The position numbers and the translations under genes were made by a program. DNA of 64,000 nucleotides, taken from assembly GCA_013141455.1 (NCBI GenBank), contig JABFQW010000092.1:35962-99961 (forward strand). Reading direction: 5' to 3'. The notes under the pieces were generated by a model that saw only the letters and a program-made list of their open reading frames with translations, was not told the DNA's origin and ran no database searches. This DNA comes from Bacteroidales bacterium (lineage in GTDB: Bacteria; Bacteroidota; Bacteroidia; Bacteroidales; F082). Shown piece after piece: positions 10,584-19,047 of this stretch; position 1 is the first letter of the stretch; each line of letters opens with the position of its first letter.

Positions 10584-11150
10584 CTATCTTTTCTTCTGAA
10601 TTTCCTTGCACAGCTGCTTGTACCATTCCTCACCAAACCTACGAATCAGTGGTTCTTTCAGGAATTTATACAAGGGGACGCCTTCTTTGTTTCCCTTACG
10701 GATAGCCGGAACACAAATACTCCACTGGTGATAGTTGATATGGGTAAAGCCATCTTTCTGAAGCAGCCGGACAGGATACAGGTGACAACTGATGGGTTTT
10801 TTGAAATCGATTTTGCCTGCGAGAAATGATTTTTCGATGGCGCAGAAACTTGTTCCGTTATCATGAAAACCGGCAAATGCACAGGCGCTGCCATTTACCA
10901 ATGGTGTAACCAGGTTACCCATTTCATCGTAATCATACACGCCATCTGTTTCAACCACCTTTATCCCATCTGCTATCATAAACGGTTTAATATCATCAAG
11001 ATAGTCTTCGAGGAGTGAGATTTCATTCTCTTCAAGTGGAGCGCCTGCATCACCGCTCACACAGCAATCGCCCTTGCAGCGGGGCAAATCGCAAACAAAT
11101 TGTGCCTGAATAAAGGCTTCGCTAACAATAGTATCGTTTATAAAAATCAT
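10584..11150 (-). CDS. DUF3109 family cysteine-cluster protein
   Basis: A 188-residue cytoplasmic protein of the DUF3109 family, common in Bacteroidota and related to YkgJ-type Fe/Zn-chelating domains. Function is unknown. The N-terminal cluster FVCDLPRCKGDCCVSGDAG (Cys20, 25, 29, 30), then GSACAFAGFHDNGTSFCAIEK and KKPISCHLYPVR supply the conserved cysteines expected to bind a metal or cluster. The start is fixed by the conserved MIFINDTIVSE opening. A TAnnTTTG box ends only four bases before the ATG, so the mRNA may be leaderless. No neighbour points to a partner. Confidence 0.85.
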   Translation of the reverse strand: MIFINDTIVSEAFIQAQFVCDLPRCKGDCCVSGDAGAPLEENEISLLEDYLDDIKPFMIADGIKVVETDGVYDYDEMGNLVTPLVNGSACAFAGFHDNGTSFCAIEKSFLAGKIDFKKPISCHLYPVRLLQKDGFTHINYHQWSICVPAIRKGNKEGVPLYKFLKEPLIRRFGEEWYKQLCKEIQKKR

Positions 11151-11154
11151 GCTG

Positions 11155-11162
11155 CAAAAGTA
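11155..11162 (-). promoter_or_regulatory. -7 box of the DUF3109 gene
   Basis: On the minus strand the sequence is TACTTTTG, a perfect TAnnTTTG, with TTTC (one base off TTTG) 19 bases further upstream. Transcription would start at or next to the ATG at 11150. Confidence 0.6.
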
Positions 11163-11304
11163 GATAAAACGTTTTTAAGTTGAAAGCAGCTAACCTCGGT
11201 GGTATGACAAGGCAGTAATTTCAACCTTTCAACTCATCAACCTATCAACCCAACAACATTCCTCCAATCCCTGTTAATGAATTCACAATTTTGCCTAATT
11301 TTGC

Positions 11305-11500
11305 TACCAAATATCAATGTCGTTTAGTTAATAGAAAACGTTGAAAATTTAACCGCAGAGTTCCGCAAAGTTTTATGCAGAGTTCCGCAGAGTTGTATAA
11401 CAATTATTGACTCTGCGGTACTTTGCGCCTCCTCAGCGATCTTTGCGGTAAAAACTTTTAAAATTCAAAATCCTTAACTAAACGACATTGTACCAAATAT
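11305..11500. mobile_element. non-autonomous inverted-repeat element (MITE-like), copy 1, with target duplication
   Basis: Element 11315-11490 (176 bp) has perfect 17-bp terminal inverted repeats, CAATGTCGTTTAGTTAA at 11315-11331 and its complement at 11474-11490. It is flanked by a perfect 10-bp direct repeat, TACCAAATAT, at 11305-11314 and 11491-11500. There is no ORF inside; the interior is a fold-back with ACCGCAGAGT facing ACTCTGCGGT and repeats of the TTTGCGG/CCGCAAAG type. The end sequence and duplication length resemble, from memory, the IS4 group of the IS4 family. A second copy with near-identical ends is at 34944-35091. It fills the otherwise gene-free gap between the DUF3109 gene and argF. 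Confidence 0.8.
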
Positions 11501-11545
11501 TAGAATTGACACTAAATATTATTATTAACAAAACACATTATTCGT

Positions 11546-12547
11546 ATGGCATTCAATCTTCGAAACCGTAATTTCTTAAAACTACTTGACTTCACCCCAC
11601 AGGAAATCAAGTTTTTACTGAATTTGTCAGCCGATTTAAAAGCGGCAAAATATGCCGGTACTGAACAACAAAGACTCAAAGGCAAGAACATTGCACTCAT
11701 CTTCGAAAAAGACTCCACCCGCACCCGTTGTGCCTTCGAAGTGGCCGCATACGATCAGGGAGCAAATGTTACCTACCTCGGGCCAAGTGGTTCACAGATC
11801 GGAAAAAAAGAATCGATGAAAGACACTGCCCGTGTACTCGGCCGCATGTATGACGGTATCGAATATCGCGGTTATGGCCAGGATCTGGTTGAAACACTTG
11901 GTAAATATGCCGGTGTTCCGGTGTGGAATGGTTTAACAAACGAATTTCACCCAACCCAGATATTGGCCGATTTTCTCACCATGATGGAGCATAGTAACAA
12001 ACCTTTGAATCAGGTCAGATTTGCTTACTTAGGCGATGCCCGTAACAATATGGGTAACTCATTGATGGTGGGTGCAGCCAAAATGGGAATGGATTTCAGG
12101 GCAGTTGCGCCAAAAAAAATGTGGCCTGAGGAAGAACTCGTTGCTACCTGTCGCTCAATTGCCAAAGAAACCGGTGCTACTATTACCCTCACCGACAGCG
12201 TTGACGAAGGTGTGAAAGGTGTCGATTTTCTTTATACCGATGTTTGGGTATCAATGGGCGAACCCGATCATGTGTGGGAAGAACGCATCAACATGATGCT
12301 CCCATACCAGATTAACCAGAAAATGCTTGATAAAACCGGTAATCCAAATGTGAAATTTTTACACTGTTTACCGGCATTTCACAACCGCCAAACAACCATT
12401 GGTGAGCAGATTTACCAGAAATTTGGTATCGAAGCCATGGAAGTAAATGACGAGGTGTTCGAATCACCGGCATCCTTAGTGTTCGACGAAGCCGAAAATC
12501 GTCTGCATACAATCAAAGCAGTGATGGTAGCCACACTTGGGGCATAG
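11546..12547 (+). CDS. argF: ornithine carbamoyltransferase
   Basis: Forms citrulline from ornithine and carbamoyl phosphate, or runs in reverse in arginine catabolism. The 333-residue protein has the carbamoyl-phosphate loop STRTR at 57-61 ([13 protein letters not shown]), [12 protein letters not shown], the DARNNMGNS segment and the ornithine loop HCLPAFH. The STRTR and HCLPAFH forms fit a true ornithine enzyme and resemble the gammaproteobacterial or catabolic type closely, rather than the N-acetyl- or N-succinylornithine enzymes common in Bacteroidota. No other arginine genes are near. A MITE-like element sits 45 bases upstream. Confidence 0.92.
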   Translation: MAFNLRNRNFLKLLDFTPQEIKFLLNLSADLKAAKYAGTEQQRLKGKNIALIFEKDSTRTRCAFEVAAYDQGANVTYLGPSGSQIGKKESMKDTARVLGRMYDGIEYRGYGQDLVETLGKYAGVPVWNGLTNEFHPTQILADFLTMMEHSNKPLNQVRFAYLGDARNNMGNSLMVGAAKMGMDFRAVAPKKMWPEEELVATCRSIAKETGATITLTDSVDEGVKGVDFLYTDVWVSMGEPDHVWEERINMMLPYQINQKMLDKTGNPNVKFLHCLPAFHNRQTTIGEQIYQKFGIEAMEVNDEVFESPASLVFDEAENRLHTIKAVMVATLGA

Positions 12548-12592
12548 GAAAATTTAATTTATCCGGTAAACGATGTGGTTGTATCAACCTGG

Positions 12593-12622
12593 CATAGCGA
12601 TGCATTTATATGTGTCGCTATG
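12593..12622 (+). terminator. terminator after argF
   Basis: CATAGCGA and TCGCTATG form a perfect 8-bp stem with a 14-base loop, followed by TTATTTTC. The right arm overlaps the stop codon of the convergent glycosyltransferase gene, so it may serve both strands. Confidence 0.6.
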
Positions 12623-13757
12623 TTATTTTCCGGCCTTTCCAGTTGATTCCTGAAAAGTTTCCTGCAACAGCAACGATTACAACGTAAAAGGGATATATCA
12701 CTTCGAGAGGCAGAGCCCAGATCAGCAATTGTCTGTTTTTTGTGAAACTGCTTACACCACTCAGCAACGGATAATCAATCATGAATTTGAACAGTGTAAG
12801 CAACATATAGACCGGAAACAGAAAGGGAAACAGGAATGACATTCCCAATAATAACAGCAAGGCCAAATTAAAAAAGAACACAACAACCGCCGGGACGATG
12901 ATGGCTGCCCGTGTGTAACCACGGCTTTTCGATACCCACCTCATACGTTGCTGCATAAACGATTTCAATGTTGGTAAGGCTGCCGTTTTCACAATGGCAT
13001 TTTCGTGAAGTGCAAAACCTACCGCATCCGTTCCATAGGATTTCAACATAGCGTGAAGCAGAAAAATATCATCTCCTGAGGCATATCGATGCTTAAAAGC
13101 TTCTTTACCAAGCGAAAGGGCAATTTCGCGGTCAAAACCGAGATTGGCACCGTTTGCCATGGATGGCAGTCCTATCCTGCACGACCCGGCTGTACTGCCC
13201 ATCAAACTCATAAACTCGAGCGATTGCAGCTTGCCGAAGATTCCTGTTCCGGGTTCTATCATCACCGGTCCAAGCAATATTTTCAATTCCTGTTGGTTAT
13301 AAATCTCTGTCATTGTCGATATCCAGTCAGGATGTAGCCTGCAATCAGCATCGGTTACCAGGATAAACTGACCCTTAGCCGCAAGGATTGCCTCCGACAA
13401 AGCGGCCTTTTTCCCTGAACCGTTAACGCTTAACAGCCTGATGTTTACAAGGTCGTTTTCCTGAATGATAGTGCTGATTATTTTCGCTGTGGCATCGTTT
13501 GAATGGTCATCTGCAATGATAATCTCAAACTTATCGCGTGGATAATCCTGGTGTAAAAGGTCGTTCAGCAGGCTTTCGATATGCAGTTCCTCGTTGCGCG
13601 CAGCAATCAGGACACTAACAAAGGTCGAATGTTCATTATTTTTTGATAAATTAGTTTTCTGCAGGTACCAGCCAACCGAATATAAAAAAATCAAAAGGGC
13701 GTAAAGTAAAGCGATCACCTCCATCGTCCTGAGTAAAAACAGGAAATAATCAGCCAT
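12618..13757 (-). CDS. membrane-associated glycosyltransferase family 2
   Basis: About 379 residues. N-terminal membrane segment (VIALLYALLIFLYSVGWYL), then a GT-A catalytic domain with VSVLIAARNEELHIESLL, EIIIADDHSNDAT, the DxD-like VTDADCRL and a QQRMRWVSKS motif (the QxxRW signature of processive-type GT2 enzymes). Three C-terminal membrane helices follow. Donor and acceptor cannot be read from sequence. The start at 13757 is preferred because it begins MADYFLFLL and overlaps the upstream gene by 8 bases; the longer frame would add 17 unsupported residues. Paired with a flippase-like protein, it probably builds or modifies an envelope lipid. Confidence 0.85.
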   Translation of the reverse strand: MADYFLFLLRTMEVIALLYALLIFLYSVGWYLQKTNLSKNNEHSTFVSVLIAARNEELHIESLLNDLLHQDYPRDKFEIIIADDHSNDATAKIISTIIQENDLVNIRLLSVNGSGKKAALSEAILAAKGQFILVTDADCRLHPDWISTMTEIYNQQELKILLGPVMIEPGTGIFGKLQSLEFMSLMGSTAGSCRIGLPSMANGANLGFDREIALSLGKEAFKHRYASGDDIFLLHAMLKSYGTDAVGFALHENAIVKTAALPTLKSFMQQRMRWVSKSRGYTRAAIIVPAVVVFFFNLALLLLLGMSFLFPFLFPVYMLLTLFKFMIDYPLLSGVSSFTKNRQLLIWALPLEVIYPFYVVIVAVAGNFSGINWKGRKIT

Positions 13758-14775
13758 CAAGATCCTCCTTTCTGAAAAAACGTAAACGATATACGAAGAT
13801 AATCCCAAACAGTGACGGAACTACAAGGTTTAATAACCAAAGCACGGAGCTCGCCGTAAACACAGCCGTGGCGCCTGATTCGTTCCAGAAAGTAGTGTTC
13901 GCGAAATACAGGCCGAAAATATAAATGGCTACTGATCCGCGCACTCCCAGCTCGGTAATGGCTATTGTAGGAATGACTGCCATGAATAAATAGGTTAACG
14001 AAATGAGCATCATCGCTTCAAAATAACCGATGTCGAAACCGGTGATTAAAAGAAGCAAATAATATTGCATCGAAAAAACAATGAATCGCGATACCGACAG
14101 CAAAAGGACTTTTAACAATTCGGAGCGCGTGTAAAGTGAAAACACATCAATGTAACGAAGTAATTTCTGTTTCCTTCGCGGGAAAATACCGGCAGTAACA
14201 ACTTTGAGTAATCCTACATTAAAATAGAGGATCAGCGCAAAGATCAACAGTGAAAAAACAAGTGCCAATAACCCGAAAGAAAAGTTTTTATAATTTGAAA
14301 ATTCAAATTCGAAAAACATGCTGAACGAGAAAGTCAGGGCGATACAACCCGCGATAACAGTGGTAAGCAGCTGACTTAGACTACCGATAAGCGTTACCAG
14401 AATCCCTTTGATATGGCTTTCTTTTTGTAAGATAAATACCCTGCCGAGATAATCGCCCACACGGTTTGGCATCATCATACTGACCGAAATGCCCGACAAT
14501 ACGGCTGTAAATGCACGGTTAAAAGAGACAGGTTCAAGTTTATCAATCAACACTTTCCATTTGAAAGCCTCCAGCGCAAGATTAACAGGTAACAGAATTA
14601 GCAACAGCCACATCAGGTTTTGATGAACAGAATTGATAAGTAATGTCCTGAATTGGTGCATCACTTCATCAAGATTGCGGTGGTGAATGAGCTGATCGTA
14701 AACAAACCAGAAACTCAGCCCCATGATCAAAAGCCTGAGCAATATGTTGGCGCTTTTGCCTACTTTTGCTTTCAT
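13750..14775 (-). CDS. lysylphosphatidylglycerol synthase/UPF0104-type membrane flippase-like protein
   Basis: A 341-residue integral membrane protein with about eight hydrophobic segments. It matches the LPG_synthase_TM (UPF0104, AglD-like) family: NLALEAFKWKVLI, the AVLSGISVSMMMPNRVGDYLGR segment, and a late IAITELGVRGSVAIYIFG motif typical of the family. Members act as flippases or accessory parts of lipid-linked glycosylation. The stop overlaps the glycosyltransferase start, so the two are likely co-transcribed and act together. It is divergent from ruvC with only 20 bases between the starts; the ruvC -7 box lies inside this gene's first codons. Confidence 0.8.
   Translation of the reverse strand: MKAKVGKSANILLRLLIMGLSFWFVYDQLIHHRNLDEVMHQFRTLLINSVHQNLMWLLLILLPVNLALEAFKWKVLIDKLEPVSFNRAFTAVLSGISVSMMMPNRVGDYLGRVFILQKESHIKGILVTLIGSLSQLLTTVIAGCIALTFSFSMFFEFEFSNYKNFSFGLLALVFSLLIFALILYFNVGLLKVVTAGIFPRRKQKLLRYIDVFSLYTRSELLKVLLLSVSRFIVFSMQYYLLLLITGFDIGYFEAMMLISLTYLFMAVIPTIAITELGVRGSVAIYIFGLYFANTTFWNESGATAVFTASSVLWLLNLVVPSLFGIIFVYRLRFFRKEDLDG
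14761..14768 (+). promoter_or_regulatory. -7 box of ruvC promoter
   Basis: TACTTTTG fits TAnnTTTG and lies 28 bases before the ruvC start. No convincing -33 element; the box overlaps the start region of the divergent membrane protein gene. Confidence 0.5.
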
Positions 14776-14795
14776 CAGGCTAAATTCGGATTTTT

Positions 14796-15353
14796 TTGAA
14801 AACAGAGCGAATAATTTTAGGTATCGACCCGGGTACAGTTATCATGGGATATGGATTGATTCATGTCAAAGGTAACAAAATGGAGTTGATTGTGATGGGA
14901 GTTCTTAAGCTTTCAAAATACACCAATCATGCCATGAAACTCAAAAAGATTTTTGAACGAACACTCGAACTGATTCAGGAATACCACCCGGATGAGGTTG
15001 CCCTGGAAGCGCCATTTTTTGGCAAAAATATTCAGTCGATGCTTAAGCTGGGCCGTGCCCAGGGTGTAGCAATGGCGGCTGCGCTTTATCGCGATATCCC
15101 AATCGAAGAATATTCCCCGCGCAAAATAAAGCAATCCATCACAGGTAGCGGTAATGCATCCAAAGAACAGGTGGCGGCCATGTTGAAGAATCTGTTGCAA
15201 TTCGACACCAGCCCTGAGCATCTCGATGCTACCGATGGTTTGGCTGCGGCTGTTTGTCATTATTTTCAAACCGGAAAAACAGGTGTTGCCGGAACTTCAT
15301 ACACCGGTTGGAAAGCCTTCCTGACCGAAAACCCCGGCAGGGTGAAAAAATAA
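14796..15353 (+). CDS. ruvC: Holliday junction resolvase RuvC
   Basis: Cuts Holliday junctions with RuvAB during recombination. Catalytic acidic residues are all visible: Asp11 in ILGIDPG, Glu71 in VALEAPFFG, Asp144 and Asp147 in [12 protein letters not shown], matching D7, E66, D138 and D141 of E. coli. The 185-residue length is normal. The start must be the TTG at 14796: there is no ATG before the conserved IILGIDPG, and the first internal ATG (residue 17) would remove the catalytic Asp. Convergent with rsmI, 27 bases apart. Confidence 0.95.
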   Translation: MKTERIILGIDPGTVIMGYGLIHVKGNKMELIVMGVLKLSKYTNHAMKLKKIFERTLELIQEYHPDEVALEAPFFGKNIQSMLKLGRAQGVAMAAALYRDIPIEEYSPRKIKQSITGSGNASKEQVAAMLKNLLQFDTSPEHLDATDGLAAAVCHYFQTGKTGVAGTSYTGWKAFLTENPGRVKK

Positions 15354-15380
15354 CATTCAGCCAGCCTTATTTTCAGCACC

Positions 15381-16091
15381 TCACCCGGTCTCCTTCGCTT
15401 CGTTTCTCACTTTTTCTTTATCAACCCCTTCAATCACAATGACAATCTCACCTTTTATCTCTTTGGACGAATAATAAACGATGAGTTCGGCCAGGGTTCC
15501 GCGGTTCGTTTCTTCAAACATTTTCGTTAACTCACGTGAGATAGAAGCGCGTCGCTCGTTTCCCATGGCATCGGCTAACTGTTGAAGGGTTTTCAGGAGA
15601 CGATGTGGCGATTCGTAAAGTATGATAGTATAAGGCTGGTTTACAAGCGATTGAATTTTTGTCTGACGACCTTTCTTGTGCGGTAGAAATCCTTCGAAAA
15701 CAAAGCGGTCGGCAGGGAGCCCTGAGTTGACGAGGGCCGGGACGAATGCGGTGGCTCCGGGAAGACATTCAATTTCAATCTGTTTTTCGAGGCATGCTCT
15801 CACAAGTAAAAATCCGGGATCGGAGATGGCTGGTGTTCCGGCATCCGTAACAAGCGCCATCCTTTCGCCTGTCCCTATCCGCTTTACAATACGTTCAAGT
15901 TGCTGATGTTCGTTGTGTTGATGAAAAGGCGCCATCGGTTTGCTGATGTTGTAGTGTTTCAGCAATACACCGGTTTTACGCGTGTCTTCGGCCAATATAA
16001 GATCAACTTCCTCTTTCAGGATTCGGATGGCACGCAGCGTGATATCTTCGAGATTGCCTATTGGCGTTGGTACAAGATAAAGTTTCGACAT
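15381..16091 (-). CDS. rsmI: 16S rRNA (cytidine-1402-2'-O)-methyltransferase
   Basis: Methylates the ribose of C1402 in 16S rRNA using SAM. The start at 16091 gives MSKLYLVPTPIGNLEDITLRA, the family N-terminus; a longer frame upstream overlaps the small membrane protein gene. Family motifs: LAEDTRKTGVLLKHY, LVTDAGTPAISDPG, CLPGATAFVPALVNSGLP and the FEGFLPHKKGRQ segment, then ILYESPHRLLKTL and SRELTKMFEE. About 236 residues, standard length. It follows the small membrane protein by 7 bases and so belongs to the operon that begins with the hypothetical gene at 18357. Confidence 0.95.
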   Translation of the reverse strand: MSKLYLVPTPIGNLEDITLRAIRILKEEVDLILAEDTRKTGVLLKHYNISKPMAPFHQHNEHQQLERIVKRIGTGERMALVTDAGTPAISDPGFLLVRACLEKQIEIECLPGATAFVPALVNSGLPADRFVFEGFLPHKKGRQTKIQSLVNQPYTIILYESPHRLLKTLQQLADAMGNERRASISRELTKMFEETNRGTLAELIVYYSSKEIKGEIVIVIEGVDKEKVRNEAKETG

Positions 16092-16098
16092 GGGTTTG

Positions 16099-16236
16099 CT
16101 ATTTGAAATCTCCTTTTTCCTTTTTATCAAACCATTTTTCGAATTTCGAAGCACCCGAGTTTACAGAAGTATAAAAAGAAACAATAGTGAATATGACCAC
16201 AATCAAAGTGGCGAGAATAATTAAGAATATTTCCAT
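16099..16236 (-). CDS. small single-pass membrane protein, 45 residues
   Basis: An ATG at 16236-16234 overlaps the TGA stop of the M28 peptidase gene (TGATG), the classic coupling arrangement, and the frame runs 45 codons to a TAG at 16099. The product starts MEIFLIILATLIVVIFTIVS, a clear membrane helix, followed by a polar segment and a basic/acidic tail (KFEKWFDKKEKGDFK). It ends 7 bases before rsmI. Function unknown; not recognised. Support comes from the coupling, spacing and a sensible membrane topology, not from homology. Confidence 0.6.
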   Translation of the reverse strand: MEIFLIILATLIVVIFTIVSFYTSVNSGASKFEKWFDKKEKGDFK

Positions 16237-17528
16237 CAGTTTTTACGATAGTTTGGTTTTTGTGATAAACGATCAACAAAATCGGTTAGAATTCCAAATA
16301 GTTGTTGGTAAGCAGTGAAAGGGAGTCTGTCGTAGGTATCGGTAATTGTGTGATATTCATGGTTTTCAGCACCACGGGTGAAAAGAAAGAAGGCAGGAAC
16401 TCCTTTTTGATAGAATGGACAATGGTCGCTGTTGCACGATTCACCACCGCGGCGGATATCTGAAAAATAATGTTTTTCGTTGTTGATGCTGTCGATCAGG
16501 TCTGCCGCATCAGGATATTGCAGGGCATTCACAACCGATAGCCCCTCGCTGCCGGCACCCACCATGTCGAGATTGATCACGAATTTTACTTTTTCGAGCG
16601 GAATAAGTGGGTTTTCGGTAAAAAAGGTAGAACCCAACAGGCCCGCCTCTTCGCCTGATACCAGGATGAAAACCATGGTATAATATGCTTTTTCGGGATG
16701 GTCTTGATAAAAATGACCCAGATCGAGCACCGTGGCGGTGCCACTCGCATTGTCGCTTGCACCCGGAAACATAGCATGTTTTCCCATTTGACCGAGATGA
16801 TCATAATGGGCAACAAATACAAAAAAACTGTCGGGCTGTTTGCAGCCTTCAACGTAACCAATCAAATTTACTGCTTCGTGCTTTTCAATAAATTTATTTT
16901 CAATATCTATGGCAATGGCATGATTATCGCGACTGAGAATCTTATCGTTCATCTTCAGGATGACGTAGCCCGATGTTTTTCGTCCACCCGACACATGCCA
17001 CCACATATTGCCGCTTACACGCTGCACTAAGGCATCAACGCCCGGTATCCCATTTTTATACGCATTTTTCAGGCCTTCCGGCACAACTAACATCTTATCA
17101 ATGAAGGCATTGGTATCGATCTGGCTATACACGCTGTTGATATGGCTCACCGTATCATCCAACCAGATGAGTGAATAACTTTTTTGCCGGGTTTGAACCG
17201 AAGGATGAACAACAAAATCTTTTCCGGGCTTCAACCGTTTTCCATCCAGCATTACATTCACCCTTGAAGGAAAGGTGTTGATAGCAAAGGAATAGGGTTG
17301 AAAATAGTTTGGTGTATAGGCTGCCAAACCAGCCTTTTTCATCTCTTTCGAGAGAAATCGGGCCGCATCAGCATCCCCATTTTTTACATATCCTCTCCCA
17401 TGAAAACGCGGGGAGCCAAGTTTCCTGACGATCGATTTCACATAATCAATGTCCTGTGCTACAGTGATTTGACTAAATAAAACACACAATAGTAGTAAAA
17501 TCGGGAACAATATTTTTTTTTGATTCAT
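16236..17528 (-). CDS. M28 family metallopeptidase, secreted
   Basis: A zinc-dependent aminopeptidase-type enzyme. The start at 17528 gives a good signal peptide (MNQKKILFPILLLLCVLF, cleavage near TVAQD) and leaves a 4-base gap after the upstream gene. The zinc and catalytic motifs of M28 are in order: FVAHYDHLG (His), GASDNASGTATVLDLG (bridging Asp), VSGEEAGLLGS (Glu-Glu), VINLDMVG (Asp), and late EYHTITDTYDRL (His). A region between about 60 and 200 looks like a PA-type insert. About 430 residues. Likely located in the periplasm or anchored to the envelope; no T9SS tail or lipobox is evident. Substrate is unknown. Confidence 0.88.
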   Translation of the reverse strand: MNQKKILFPILLLLCVLFSQITVAQDIDYVKSIVRKLGSPRFHGRGYVKNGDADAARFLSKEMKKAGLAAYTPNYFQPYSFAINTFPSRVNVMLDGKRLKPGKDFVVHPSVQTRQKSYSLIWLDDTVSHINSVYSQIDTNAFIDKMLVVPEGLKNAYKNGIPGVDALVQRVSGNMWWHVSGGRKTSGYVILKMNDKILSRDNHAIAIDIENKFIEKHEAVNLIGYVEGCKQPDSFFVFVAHYDHLGQMGKHAMFPGASDNASGTATVLDLGHFYQDHPEKAYYTMVFILVSGEEAGLLGSTFFTENPLIPLEKVKFVINLDMVGAGSEGLSVVNALQYPDAADLIDSINNEKHYFSDIRRGGESCNSDHCPFYQKGVPAFFLFTRGAENHEYHTITDTYDRLPFTAYQQLFGILTDFVDRLSQKPNYRKN

Positions 17529-17532
17529 TTGG

Positions 17533-18357
17533 TTAAAATTTTCGCTCAATCAATTGATTCAGTTTGGCAAGCGCTTCGGAGTGTGGCGGCCATTGGTGCT
17601 GAACACTCAATTCGTTGAGATAGGTGCGCGCCCCTGAAAGGCTCCTGAAATTATTCAGTTCTTCGATAGTGTTGTTATATTGATGGAGATTGCCTCCAAA
17701 CAATTCGTTGATAAACAAAAATTTCTCGTTGATGCCAATAGCAGCGCGCAAATCATCAATTTTTTTCTGTTGCATATGTCCTGCAACACTCACATCGTGG
17801 TTTAAAACGAGTTTTTCGCCAATAGATGCCGGAACCTGGGTTTCAAACAAATCGAGTGTTGAACCGAAGGCCGGGTGTTGAAAATGCCCCATGATTGATT
17901 CAGTAGCCGGTGACTCTATTTCTAAGTCAATGGAAATTTGTTGAACCTCAACATCGTCCAACACACTGATTTCTTCATCCTGATAATCATCGCTTTCAAT
18001 CGGCTCGCCAAATGTTGCCGGTTCTTCGGTTTCCGGCATAATTTTATGTTGTCCGATTGCTTCAACAAATGGTTCTTCCTCCATTTGTAACGTTTTTTCA
18101 ATGGTTGAAGTTGTCGATCTCATCATTGCCCGGTCTTGAATATCAGCAGGCAAACCTTGTTCATCCATGTTCTCCTGGTAGATTGTGCCGACGGGTTTTA
18201 GCAGAAACAGTAAATCATAGAGTACGATAACATTTCGTTTAAGCGATTCAATATCAATACGATAAATAAGATCGGGCTGAGAGCTTATGCTCTCGATCTG
18301 CAGGTTCAGGGTTTCAATCTGACTGCTTATCTTCGTTAGTAAAATGTTTTGTTCCAT
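17533..18357 (-). CDS. Bacteroidota-conserved hypothetical cytoplasmic protein
   Basis: 274 residues, no signal peptide. The N-terminus (1-60) is probably a helical or coiled segment ([20 protein letters not shown]); the middle (70-175) is acidic and probably disordered, rich in Glu, Asp and Pro; the C-terminal part (about 205-270) holds the conserved block [20 protein letters not shown], followed by [11 protein letters not shown] and a QHQWP segment. That C-terminal block recurs in unnamed Bacteroidota proteins; the function is unknown. First gene of a four-gene unit (this gene, M28 peptidase, small membrane protein, rsmI). Divergent from tdk. Confidence 0.7.
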   Translation of the reverse strand: MEQNILLTKISSQIETLNLQIESISSQPDLIYRIDIESLKRNVIVLYDLLFLLKPVGTIYQENMDEQGLPADIQDRAMMRSTTSTIEKTLQMEEEPFVEAIGQHKIMPETEEPATFGEPIESDDYQDEEISVLDDVEVQQISIDLEIESPATESIMGHFQHPAFGSTLDLFETQVPASIGEKLVLNHDVSVAGHMQQKKIDDLRAAIGINEKFLFINELFGGNLHQYNNTIEELNNFRSLSGARTYLNELSVQHQWPPHSEALAKLNQLIERKF

Positions 18358-18391
18358 ACTTTTTGCTGTACTTTAACTGCCAATAATAACG

Positions 18392-18399
18392 TATTTTTG
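18392..18399 (+). promoter_or_regulatory. -7 box of tdk promoter
   Basis: TATTTTTG fits TAnnTTTG exactly, 45 bases before the tdk ATG. A TTTG lies 26 bases upstream, longer than the usual 19-21 spacing. Confidence 0.5.
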
Positions 18400-18444
18400 C
18401 CTGAATTAGCGTATAAAATTACTAAGAACACAATAGTTTCATCA

Positions 18445-19026
18445 ATGTTTCTCGAAAAAGATTCAAACAGCAAACAGCGCATGGGATGGATTGAGGTTGT
18501 TTGCGGATCGATGTTCTCGGGCAAAACCGAGGAATTGATACGCAGGTTGAACCGTGCCCGCATAGCCAAACAACGTGTTGAGATTTTCAAACCCCTGATT
18601 GATACCCGCTACAGCGAAGAAAATGTTGTATCACATGATGCCAAGGCGATTCATTCGATACCTGTGCAAAGTGCCTCGGAAATACTTTTTTATGTAAGTC
18701 AGGTAGATGTCGTTGGGATCGATGAAGCCCAGTTTTTTGATGACGGTCTCAGTTCGGTTTGCAATCAGTTGGCCGATGCAGGGTGTCGTGTTATAGTTGC
18801 CGGATTGGATATGGATTTTCAGGGCAACCCATTTGGTCCTATTCCTAAACTGATGGCGGTTGCTGAATATGTCACCAAGGTACACGCCATCTGTATGGAA
18901 TGTGGCGGTCTGGCACAATACTCGCACCGTAAAATTGCCGGTGATAAATTGGTGATGTTGGGCGAAACAGAAAGTTACCAGCCCTTGTGTCGTCAATGTT
19001 TTTTGGAAAACAGAAAACGAAATTAA
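18445..19026 (+). CDS. tdk: thymidine kinase (type II)
   Basis: Phosphorylates thymidine for salvage. The ATG at 18445 gives [20 protein letters not shown], leading straight into the P-loop [14 protein letters not shown]. Further landmarks are the Asp-Glu of [13 protein letters not shown], the lasso region with [18 protein letters not shown], and four zinc cysteines in CMECGG and CRQCF. About 193 residues, normal for the family. A longer upstream frame with start at 18349 would overlap the promoter and is rejected. Single gene between divergent and convergent neighbours. Confidence 0.95.
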   Translation: MFLEKDSNSKQRMGWIEVVCGSMFSGKTEELIRRLNRARIAKQRVEIFKPLIDTRYSEENVVSHDAKAIHSIPVQSASEILFYVSQVDVVGIDEAQFFDDGLSSVCNQLADAGCRVIVAGLDMDFQGNPFGPIPKLMAVAEYVTKVHAICMECGGLAQYSHRKIAGDKLVMLGETESYQPLCRQCFLENRKRN

Positions 19027-19047
19027 TAAACCAGATTACAGGATTTC

